NCBI GenBank assembly: GCA_050303615.1
Contig: JBNLCC010000095.1
Location: 1 to 64,000, forward strand
DNA length: 64,000 bases
Direction: 5' to 3'
Origin: CAZDXJ01 sp050303615
Lineage (GTDB): Bacteria > Pseudomonadota > Gammaproteobacteria > Methylococcales > Methylomonadaceae
A model generated the notes under the pieces. That model was given only the letters and a program-made list of their open reading frames with translations, did no database searches and was not told the DNA's origin. Positions 25,985 through 33,640 of the stretch are shown here, one piece after another. A program made the position numbers and the translations under genes. How positions within the stretch are numbered: position 1 is the first letter of the stretch; each line of letters begins with the position of its first letter.

Positions 25985-27763
25985 ATGAAAAACTTTCGTA
26001 TTCATTGCAGGTTGGGCATGGCAGCATTGCCGATTTGTGCGATTCTGCCGGTCTTTGCAGAACAAGCCGCAGGCGCCCCACCCCCGCAGCAAACGCCGAA
26101 TGCATTGCTTGCGCAAGCCGATGCCACCGCCCCGGCTCCGGGTGTTTCGCCGGTTCGGCGCATCGTCAGGGATCCGGCGGCACCGGTTCAGGCGCCGCTA
26201 AATGATCATTTCCGCAGTATTGACGGCAGCGGCAACAATGCGCTAGTGCCATCGGCCGGCGCGGCAGGCATTGCGCTGTTAAGACTGGTTCCGCCGGATT
26301 ACGCTGACGGCATAGCGGCGCTCGCCGGCGCGGACCGGCCCAGTGCGCGCGCCATTAGCAACACGGTCAGCGCGCAGAACGAATCGATTCCCAATGAGTT
26401 CGGCGCCAGCGATTTTCTTTGGCAATGGGGCCAGTTTCTTGACCATGACATCGACCTGACCGATGGCATCGATCCGCCGGAAGAGGCGGCAATCCCCGTA
26501 CCAAGTGGCGATCCGTTCTTCGATCCCGAAGGCACCGGCAATGTCGTGATAGACTTTAACCGTTCACTTTACGATTTGAATACCGGAACGAGTCGCGACA
26601 ATCCCCGGCAACAAATCAACGAAATCACTTCCTGGATAGACGCCTCCATGGTCTATGGCTCCGATTCTGTCAGGGCAACGGCCTTGCGGACCATGGACGG
26701 CACCGGACGCCTGCGCACCAGCGAAGGTAATCTGCTGCCGTTCAACGAGGGCGGATTGGCCAATGCCGGAGGAAGCAGCGCTTCTTTATTTTTAGCCGGC
26801 GACGTGCGAGCCAACGAGCAGGTTGGCTTGACGGCGATGCATACCCTGTTCGTCCGCGAGCACAACCGCCTTGCCGGGCAAATTGCGCAAGACAACCCGA
26901 ACTTGAGTGGCGACGAAATATACGAGCGGGCGCGTCAAATCGTGGGAGCCGAAGTTCAGGTAATCACTTATCGCGAATATCTACCGTTGCTGTTGGGACC
27001 CGGCAGGCTGGCGCCTTATAGCGGTTATCGTGCGGAGATAGATGCGTCGATTGCGAACGTCTTTGCCACCGGCGGCTATCGTTACGGGCACAGCGCATTG
27101 AGTCCGACGCTATTGCGCCTCAATGCGCAGGGGAATCCGATTGCCGAAGGCAACCTGCCGTTGCGGGATGGGTATTTCTCGCCGCAGAGGATTACCGACG
27201 AGGGCGGTATCGCGCCGGTTCTTCGCGGCCTGGCGAAACAGGTTTGCCAGCGGATCGACCCGCTGGTGGTAGACGATGTGCGTAACTTTCTGTTCGGAGC
27301 GCCCGGTGCCGGCGGTTTTGACCTTGCGGCATTGAATATCCAGCGTGGCCGCGATCACGGCCTCCCGGGCTATAACGAAGTGCGCGAGGCGTATGGGCTG
27401 GCGCGTGCGCAGTCTTTTGCCGCCATCACATCCAGTCCGGAAATACGTCAGCGTTTGCAAGACGCTTATGCGAGTGTCGACGACGTGGATCTGTGGGTCG
27501 GCGGACTTGCCGAGGATCATCTGCCAGATGCGATGGTCGGCGAATTGGTGTCCAGGATTTTGAAGGAGCAGTTTGAAGCGCTGCGCGACGGCGACCGTTT
27601 CTGGTATCAGTCAATTCTGCATGGCGATACGCTCATCGAAGTGGAAAATACCCGCCTTGCGGACGTCATTCGCCGCAATACCAATATTGGAACGGAAATT
27701 CCGGACAACGTTTTCCGCGTACCGCAACCGCAAGATCAGCCGGGTCCGGCAAACGGCGCGTAA
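25985..27763 (+). CDS. Exported animal-type haem peroxidase
   Basis: A 592-residue protein of the peroxidase-cyclooxygenase superfamily. AAGGAGG precedes ATG 25985. A signal peptide occupies about 1-30, followed by a Pro/Ala-rich linker. 'WGQFLDHDIDLTDG' carries the distal His, 'HTLFVREHNRLA' the catalytic Arg-Glu pair, 'YRYGHSALSP' the proximal His, and 'LNIQRGRDHGLPGYNEVR' is the family's signature. It should oxidise halides or phenolics with peroxide in the periplasm or outside. It lies 125 bases after the two-component system, with a 19-base gap to the next gene. Confidence 0.92.
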   Translation: MKNFRIHCRLGMAALPICAILPVFAEQAAGAPPPQQTPNALLAQADATAPAPGVSPVRRIVRDPAAPVQAPLNDHFRSIDGSGNNALVPSAGAAGIALLRLVPPDYADGIAALAGADRPSARAISNTVSAQNESIPNEFGASDFLWQWGQFLDHDIDLTDGIDPPEEAAIPVPSGDPFFDPEGTGNVVIDFNRSLYDLNTGTSRDNPRQQINEITSWIDASMVYGSDSVRATALRTMDGTGRLRTSEGNLLPFNEGGLANAGGSSASLFLAGDVRANEQVGLTAMHTLFVREHNRLAGQIAQDNPNLSGDEIYERARQIVGAEVQVITYREYLPLLLGPGRLAPYSGYRAEIDASIANVFATGGYRYGHSALSPTLLRLNAQGNPIAEGNLPLRDGYFSPQRITDEGGIAPVLRGLAKQVCQRIDPLVVDDVRNFLFGAPGAGGFDLAALNIQRGRDHGLPGYNEVREAYGLARAQSFAAITSSPEIRQRLQDAYASVDDVDLWVGGLAEDHLPDAMVGELVSRILKEQFEALRDGDRFWYQSILHGDTLIEVENTRLADVIRRNTNIGTEIPDNVFRVPQPQDQPGPANGA

Positions 27764-27782
27764 TATTATAGGAGGGTAAACA

Positions 27783-28109
27783 ATGACTTATAAATCCATT
27801 TTGATGCTGATAACTATCTTGGGAATCACTTTACAAAGTGCAATCACCAGCGAGGCTGTCTTTGCCGAGGAAGGTTCGGGGGATTACCGTCAGTATGGCC
27901 GGAGACCACATCCTCCGCAAGAAGCGTTCGATGCCTGCATCGATGCGGAGCAAGGCGGCAGTTGCAGCTTCGAAGCGCCGCACGGCACGTTAAGCGGGAC
28001 CTGCCTGACGAAGCGCGAAGACTTTGTGTGCGTGCCCGACAACCCTCCCCCCCTTCACGGGCAAGGCGGTGAAGTGCCGCCGGGCCAGCTGCAAGGGAGC
28101 AATCAGTAA
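27783..28109 (+). CDS. Small Cys-containing exported protein
   Basis: A 108-residue protein with GGAGGG nine bases before ATG. A signal peptide ends near 'AVFA' (about residue 29). The mature part has 'PHPPQEAFDACIDAEQGGSCSF', then 'GTLSGTCLTKREDFVCVP'. Four Cys suggest two disulphides, and a Pro/Gly/Gln-rich tail follows. Similar short proteins with this 'PPxEA-C-C-GTC-VCVP' pattern occur as hypotheticals in proteobacteria; function unknown. Its position between peroxidase and YHYH protein suggests a shared envelope role. Confidence 0.75.
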   Translation: MTYKSILMLITILGITLQSAITSEAVFAEEGSGDYRQYGRRPHPPQEAFDACIDAEQGGSCSFEAPHGTLSGTCLTKREDFVCVPDNPPPLHGQGGEVPPGQLQGSNQ

Positions 28110-28269
28110 GATCATATAAAACTGCGGATGTCCTGGTTAATGGGTGTCCGCAATAGTTATTTCATTGACTGCATTCGGTTTTGAAGCGCCGACCGGCTGC
28201 TAGTCGTTCGCGGTGCGAATGCAAGCGGGTTAGGTATATCCGGATTTATCAAATAGAGAGGAAGTAATT

Positions 28270-29712
28270 ATGAAATATTCCAGCATTGGCTTACTTTTTA
28301 GTACCGGTATTTTGTTTACGCTGAACGGCTTTGCCGCCCCGGCCGCACCGCAGCTCGCCCTATCCACCGACGGTCCGTGGGCGACTGCAAGCTGGACTGC
28401 GTCGCCCGGCGCAGCCGGCTATACGTTGTTTTACGCGCCGAAGCCTTTTTCAGGCGAAGACTCGGTTCGAAGTATCGAAATGGGCGGCCGGCAGTCCTTT
28501 AGTGTTGAATTGTGGGACGGTGCGTCTTTTTACGTGGCGGTAAAGGCTCATGATCATACCGGCTATAGCCAATATTCCAATATAACCGATTTTACCGTTT
28601 TGCCGGCCGCTGATATCGAGAACGATTGGCTGGTGAATAGCAATAACGAACGATCCGCTTTTATTTTTGAGAGCATTGTGGATACGGCAGGGGTGTTGGT
28701 CAATGTCGAAAGTGTGACCAGTTCCGGTGATAGTGTTACCGTAAGGACCTCAGGTATTCCCAATTATCAGATGGTTATCGATGAGGCGTTGTTGGATAAA
28801 CTCAACCAGCAGCCTGTGGGTGATTTTATCAACGGTCCGAATGTCTCCGTCGGCGATGTCATCGAATTTGGTCAAAATATCGGCTATGTGCAAAGTCCTG
28901 TAGCACAGAATTGCGCGAGTACCGGTGGAGAAGGCTATTGGCCACCGGGTCCGGATTGCCCGCAAGATGTTAATAAATCGAAAACGTTCACGGCTTCACC
29001 GTCGCCGGCTGAGGGCGCGTGTTACACGTCAACCGGGGCTATCGGCTACATGGTCAACGGCACCTCGGTATACAACTGGTCCGATGCGCAAATCGACAAC
29101 AATATCTGGCATCGAATGGCGCCGGTGTTTGAAGAGTACGATGTGGATGTTTGCGGCGGACATGCCGCCCGTGGCGATTACCACCATCACTATTATACCC
29201 AGTGTCTGGCTGACATCGTCGGCGATGAGGGCAAAGGCCATTCGCCGGTTTACGGTTACGCCGACGACGGTTATCCGATTTACGGTCCGTGGTATGCCGA
29301 CGGGGTGTTAGCGGTTAGTTCCTGGGTCGTACGTGATTATAGCGATGCGCTGGTAGGCTGCAGCGACGGTCAGCGAAGCTGTGTTATGGCGGATGAATTC
29401 GATCCGGGCAAAGGGACTGTTCCGGCATCCACTGCGGGGTATGATTTGGGGTATGAGAAGGATATCGTGCCGTTGTTCCGCAACGGTGCCATTGTCGTGA
29501 ATGCGGGGGCTTATTACGAAGACATGTATTGGGATGCCAGCCTGGCGGCACAAGGAGGCAAATACCTGGACGAACACAACGGCCATGACCATGACGGCTT
29601 GGGTTACCATTACCATATCACAGTCACGCAAAACGGTGATGGCAGCTTAAAGCCGGCATTTCCTTACATCATCGGGCCGACATTTTATGGTACAACCCCG
29701 AATTGCAACTGA
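28270..29712 (+). CDS. Exported YHYH-domain protein with N-terminal FN3-like domain
   Basis: A 480-residue secreted protein; GAGAGGAAG precedes ATG. Signal peptide about 1-22, then a fibronectin-III-like module (about 25-110, 'ATASWTASPGAAGYTLFYA'), a variable region, and the YHYH domain (about 225-480). The domain shows 'DVCGGHAARGDYHHHYYTQC', 'GYADDGYPIYGPW' and 'GLGYHYHIT'. The many His, Asp and Tyr suggest metal binding. The domain occurs in exported proteins with unknown chemistry. The 160-base gap before it contains only a short hairpin at about 28124-28153. Confidence 0.85.
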   Translation: MKYSSIGLLFSTGILFTLNGFAAPAAPQLALSTDGPWATASWTASPGAAGYTLFYAPKPFSGEDSVRSIEMGGRQSFSVELWDGASFYVAVKAHDHTGYSQYSNITDFTVLPAADIENDWLVNSNNERSAFIFESIVDTAGVLVNVESVTSSGDSVTVRTSGIPNYQMVIDEALLDKLNQQPVGDFINGPNVSVGDVIEFGQNIGYVQSPVAQNCASTGGEGYWPPGPDCPQDVNKSKTFTASPSPAEGACYTSTGAIGYMVNGTSVYNWSDAQIDNNIWHRMAPVFEEYDVDVCGGHAARGDYHHHYYTQCLADIVGDEGKGHSPVYGYADDGYPIYGPWYADGVLAVSSWVVRDYSDALVGCSDGQRSCVMADEFDPGKGTVPASTAGYDLGYEKDIVPLFRNGAIVVNAGAYYEDMYWDASLAAQGGKYLDEHNGHDHDGLGYHYHITVTQNGDGSLKPAFPYIIGPTFYGTTPNCN

Positions 29713-29810
29713 TTATTGCAATTACCGCGAACTTGTCAAGGACGCGGATATTGCGGGCATCCGTCAAAGCGGGGGCCCGCAATCGGCGACTTCTTTATAA
29801 ATTTATTCCT

Positions 29811-30197
29811 TCAATCGAGTTCAATATCCAATATTTTGACTGCCTGGGCCATAATTGCATCGGGGTTGAAGGGTTTGGTGATGTACTGATCGGCGCCCAT
29901 TTCCATACCTTTTTCCTTGTCGTATTCCTGTCCCTTGGCAGTCAGCATAATGATGCAGATGTCGTCCAGCTGCCATTCCTGTTTGACGGTGCGGCATACG
30001 TCAAAGCCATTCATTTTCGGCATCATCACGTCGAGAAACACCAGTTGCGGCCGTTCTTCCCGGATGATTTCCAACGCTTCCTCGCCGTTTTCGGCCAGAA
30101 AAAATTCCACATCGTAATCCTCCAGCTCTTCCAAGGTTCGTTCCAGCAACAGCCGGATGTGAGGTTCGTCATCGGTGATTAGGATTTTTTTACTCAT
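29811..30197 (-). CDS. Single-domain response regulator (CheY-like)
   Basis: A 128-residue stand-alone receiver. 'ITDDEPH', phospho-acceptor Asp in 'LVFLDVMMPKMNGFDV', Thr in 'MLTAKGQ' and Lys in 'DQYITKPFNP' are all present. There is no output domain, so it acts by protein contact or phosphorelay; the orphan hybrid kinase at 39554 is a candidate partner. It lies downstream of the ABC transporter genes on the same strand, 389 bases away. Confidence 0.92.
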   Translation of the reverse strand: MSKKILITDDEPHIRLLLERTLEELEDYDVEFFLAENGEEALEIIREERPQLVFLDVMMPKMNGFDVCRTVKQEWQLDDICIIMLTAKGQEYDKEKGMEMGADQYITKPFNPDAIMAQAVKILDIELD

Positions 30198-30282
30198 ACG
30201 TCGTCGGGTCGGTAATATTATCTAATTGGGTAACAATATATTTTTGTTTTATGAAGGAGTTGTTTTAATTCCCCTTACCAAG

Positions 30283-30302
30283 CCCCCCTCTCTTTGGAGA
30301 GG
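30283..30302. repeat. Intergenic hairpin in the 30198-30586 gap
   Basis: A 7-base stem (CCCTCTC / GAGAGGG) with a TTTG loop, embedded in a C-rich stretch and followed on the plus strand by CCATTTTT. It could terminate transcription or belong to a dispersed repeat. The rest of this 389-base gap shows no gene. Confidence 0.35.
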
Positions 30303-30586
30303 GCCATTTTTCGAGGAGTTTCGAATTTTGCCTTTAATACATGGGTTTTAATATCAAGCCTCCGGCTGGCGTTCCGTTGCCAAATATTCGTTAAATTCTA
30401 CTCAGAATCCCCTCCAAAATCACGAGAACATTTAGAATAAGAAAAGGCGAGGGCTACACCCGGGCAAAGCGGTATGGTCGGCAGTGCATTGTTATCGTAC
30501 CGGATTATCGAAAAAAATCAATTTATCGGATCCTAAGAAAACTATCGTGTTGGTTAAACATAATTGCACGGCGGGAACTCAAAAAT

Positions 30587-31426
30587 TCATATATAGCGAG
30601 CCCGCAGTAATTCCGCGGCGCTTTCGTCCAGCAATTCACGCCGCCGCACGTTGTCAAAGCGGCTTAGCAGATCGTCGACGCGCAATCTGGATTTGTCCGT
30701 GCCGCTGAAATCGTGCAGTACGTTGCCTTGATGCATCATCACAATGCGGTCGCCGAGATTGATCGCTTGCTGCATCGAATGCGTCACCATCAGCGTGGTC
30801 AAGCCTTCACGGGCGATGATTTGATCGGTCAGCGCAATCACCTGGTCGGCGCTTTTCGGGTCGAGCGCCGCGGTATGTTCGTCGAGCAGCAGTAGTTTCG
30901 GTTTCAACCATGTTGCCATCAGCAGGGTCAGTGCTTGCCGTTGGCCGCCGGAAAGCGAGCCGATCGCGGTATCCAAGCGGTCTTCCAAACCCATTTTGAG
31001 TTCCTGCACCCGGCTGCGCAATTCGTCCTGCAGGCGGGGCGATCGCGCCCAGCTTAAGCCGCGCAACTTGCCCCGCTTGGCCGCCAACGCGAAGTTTTCC
31101 AGGATAGACATGTTCGGTGCAGTACCGGAAAATGGGTTCTGGAATACCCGGCCGACCAGCGCGGCGCGGCGGTGCTCCGGCCAAGTGGTGATATCGCGGT
31201 TGTCGAGTACGATGCGTCCGGCATCGACGTCGAAACTGCCGGCGATAGCGTTGAGCAGCGTTGATTTTCCCGAGCCGTTGCCGCCGAGTACGATCACGAA
31301 CGAACCCATTGCAATCTGCAGGTCGATGCCGCGCATCGGACGGACCTCGTTAACCGTGCCGGCGTTGAAGGTTTTGTACACGCCGCTCAGGCTGAGCAGC
31401 GGGGCTGCATGGGTCGCTCCGTTCAT
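30587..31426 (-). CDS. ABC transporter ATP-binding protein (TrpZ-like)
   Basis: A 279-residue ATPase. Walker A 'GGNGSGKST', signature 'LSGGQRQ', Walker B 'LLLLDEHTAAL' and the H-loop 'VTHSM' are intact. ATG 31426 overlaps the permease stop (ATGA); an upstream in-frame ATG is inside the permease. With the permease and substrate-binding protein it matches TrpXYZ-type uptake systems predicted for tryptophan, tyrosine or similar small molecules. Confidence 0.92.
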   Translation of the reverse strand: MNGATHAAPLLSLSGVYKTFNAGTVNEVRPMRGIDLQIAMGSFVIVLGGNGSGKSTLLNAIAGSFDVDAGRIVLDNRDITTWPEHRRAALVGRVFQNPFSGTAPNMSILENFALAAKRGKLRGLSWARSPRLQDELRSRVQELKMGLEDRLDTAIGSLSGGQRQALTLLMATWLKPKLLLLDEHTAALDPKSADQVIALTDQIIAREGLTTLMVTHSMQQAINLGDRIVMMHQGNVLHDFSGTDKSRLRVDDLLSRFDNVRRRELLDESAAELLRARYI

Positions 31427-32358
31427 GCCGCCTCCGGACACTTGCGCCGGGAGAATTTGCCGAGCATGTCCGGCAGGACCAGTGCAGCGAACACGAATGT
31501 TGCGGTGATCAATTTCAAATCATTGGGGTTGAGGCCGAAAGACAGGGCAATGGCGACCAGTTGCCGGAACAGAACCGAACCGATGATGGTACCGAGAATA
31601 GCGACCGCGACGCCGCCCGCGCCGGTCAATGCTTCGCCGATAATCACGCTGGCCAGACCCCAGACCACCATGCCGATGCCCATTTGGGCGTCGGCGAAGT
31701 TCTGATATTGTGCCCACAGCGCGCCGGCCAGTCCGACCAAACCGTTGGACAACGCCAATCCGAAGATACGGTAGTTTTCGACGTTGCCGCCCAGCGCTCG
31801 GATCATCTGCGGGTTGTCGCCGGAAGCGCGCATCGCGGTGCCCAGGTCGGTCAGCAGGAACGCCCACAACACAGCCGCTACAAGGCCGACCAGCGCGGAC
31901 ATCAGCAGCAGCATGGTTAAATCGGCGCTGGATACCTGCCAACCCCAGACGTCAACTTGCGCTGCGCCGAACCACCGTTTGCCGGCCTGTTCACAGTAAC
32001 TGGAAAAAGTTGTTGCGCCTAGAAACGGAATGTTGCTGCGTCCCATCACCCGCAAATTGACCGAATACAACGCGGTCATCACCAGAATACCGGCTAACAG
32101 TGAATTAATGTGAAACCGGGTTTGCAGCACTCCGGTCACCGTGCCAGCGAGCAGACCGGCGACGAAACCGCCGCCGGTGGCGGCTAATGGCGTCGCGCCG
32201 TGCTGCACCAACAGCACTCCCGCGACCGCTGCGCCGAAGGTAACCGAGCCGTCAACGGTTATGTCGGCGATCCCGAAAATCCGGTAGGAAATATACACGC
32301 CCAGCGCCAACAGCGCGAGAATGACGCCCAGCGTCAAAGCGCCGATCAATAAAGTCAT
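31423..32358 (-). CDS. ABC transporter permease (TrpY-like, BPD_transp_2)
   Basis: A 311-residue inner-membrane permease with eight to ten helices. 'RIFGIADITVDGSVTFGAAV' near residue 25 and 'GGFVAGLLAGTVTGVLQT' are typical of the branch that pairs with PF04392 binding proteins. ATG 32358 overlaps the stop of the STAS-domain gene, so a signalling gene and a transporter gene are translationally coupled. Confidence 0.92.
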   Translation of the reverse strand: MTLLIGALTLGVILALLALGVYISYRIFGIADITVDGSVTFGAAVAGVLLVQHGATPLAATGGGFVAGLLAGTVTGVLQTRFHINSLLAGILVMTALYSVNLRVMGRSNIPFLGATTFSSYCEQAGKRWFGAAQVDVWGWQVSSADLTMLLLMSALVGLVAAVLWAFLLTDLGTAMRASGDNPQMIRALGGNVENYRIFGLALSNGLVGLAGALWAQYQNFADAQMGIGMVVWGLASVIIGEALTGAGGVAVAILGTIIGSVLFRQLVAIALSFGLNPNDLKLITATFVFAALVLPDMLGKFSRRKCPEAA

Positions 32359-33587
32359 GATAATGTCTCCGTAAATTCGAGCGGCGCGCACCACAGCGCG
32401 CCGCGGCGCAATACGCTTTCGCCCGCACCGACACCGTCGCGGTCGTCGTCGAGCAGATGCAGTACGCTGTGGACAGTCTGGCTGTCGATGAATTTCCGCA
32501 GGCTTGCGTGCAGTTCGATCAAGCCTTTGCGCACCGGGCTAAACGGTACTACGGCCGCGTGCAGATGCACATGCAGGTCCGAGTTTGCTGCCAGCGGCCG
32601 CACTTGAACAGCCAGCGCGTCCGAGGGGGCGCGTGTGGCAACACCGGCGATCAAACAGGTTTCGTCGGCATAGGCGGGTTCAGCGGTAAACAGCAGCCGG
32701 TCGCGCAGTGCCGGAAAGGCGAAAAAATCGCCGCTGCCGGCAGCGAGCGGCACTTGCCGCGCCGCACCGACCAATTGCGCAGTTTCACCCAGTAGCACAA
32801 GCACCGCGCAATCGCTGTCACATAGTTCGAGTACGGCCTGCAATAACTCGCTCAGCCGTAGCGCTGGCGATTCGGGCACGGCACCGAAGCGCAGTAAATG
32901 GCGGAAGTCGCCTTGTCCGGCAAGCCCGTGATAGAGCGAGATAGCGGGCTGCAATTCGGCTTCGCGCAGCAACCAGTCGGCATGCTGCGGATCGTCGCCT
33001 GGCAATGCCAACGCCAAGCCGTCCACCGCCAGTAGTTCGCCGGCGCGTTGCGACTGGCCGGCAGCGTTACCCAGTGCGCCTTGGCCGATCGCCCAGGTGC
33101 CGGTAGGTATTTGCATTGCTGTCGGTGTGGCGCCGGGGCTGTTTTGGCCTATTATCCGCCCTTGCTGTACCGCATTCGGGTGTAAGTCGTAAATGTCGAA
33201 CAGTGCCTCGCCATGCCGCCAACTGCGCACTGTCGGGCCGGTTTCGGGTTGTGCCGCAGCGGTTGTTTTCACCGGGGGGGCTGCGGCAAACGGCTGCAGT
33301 AACTGGTCGAAGCCGACCAGCTTCAATACTTCGTTGACTTGCGGCGATGCGTCGCTCAGGCGCAGTGAACCGCCGATGGCCTGCAGATTTTTCGCCAGCA
33401 GCACCAAAATGCGGATGCCGGCGGAACTCAGATAGTCGACTTGCGCCAAGTCCAACGCAATGCGGTGGCAACCGCCATGTACGGCATCTTGCAAGGTTTT
33501 GTGCACCGAACCGCTCCAGGCTGCGTCCAGGCGGCCGCGCAACATGACATGCATTTCCTCGCCGTCGAGCCGGGTGGTAATTTCCAT
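32355..33587 (-). CDS. STAS-domain protein with C-terminal domain of unknown function
   Basis: A 410-residue protein. Residues 1-100 are a STAS (anti-anti-sigma) domain with the switch segment 'VDYLSSAGIRILVLLAKNLQ'; the Ser in SSAG is the usual phospho-site. A Pro/Thr linker follows. Residues about 125-410 form an unrecognised Leu/Asp/His-rich domain. The protein likely joins the RsbW-like kinase (37445) and SpoIIE phosphatase (38016) in a partner switch, with the C-terminal part as output. It lies between the triple binding protein and the ABC permease. Confidence 0.75.
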   Translation of the reverse strand: MEITTRLDGEEMHVMLRGRLDAAWSGSVHKTLQDAVHGGCHRIALDLAQVDYLSSAGIRILVLLAKNLQAIGGSLRLSDASPQVNEVLKLVGFDQLLQPFAAAPPVKTTAAAQPETGPTVRSWRHGEALFDIYDLHPNAVQQGRIIGQNSPGATPTAMQIPTGTWAIGQGALGNAAGQSQRAGELLAVDGLALALPGDDPQHADWLLREAELQPAISLYHGLAGQGDFRHLLRFGAVPESPALRLSELLQAVLELCDSDCAVLVLLGETAQLVGAARQVPLAAGSGDFFAFPALRDRLLFTAEPAYADETCLIAGVATRAPSDALAVQVRPLAANSDLHVHLHAAVVPFSPVRKGLIELHASLRKFIDSQTVHSVLHLLDDDRDGVGAGESVLRRGALWCAPLEFTETLS

Positions 33588-33640
33588 TGAAATTCTCTTA
33601 GGGATTTATCGTTTCGTATTGTAAAGGAAAAAAATCTGTA

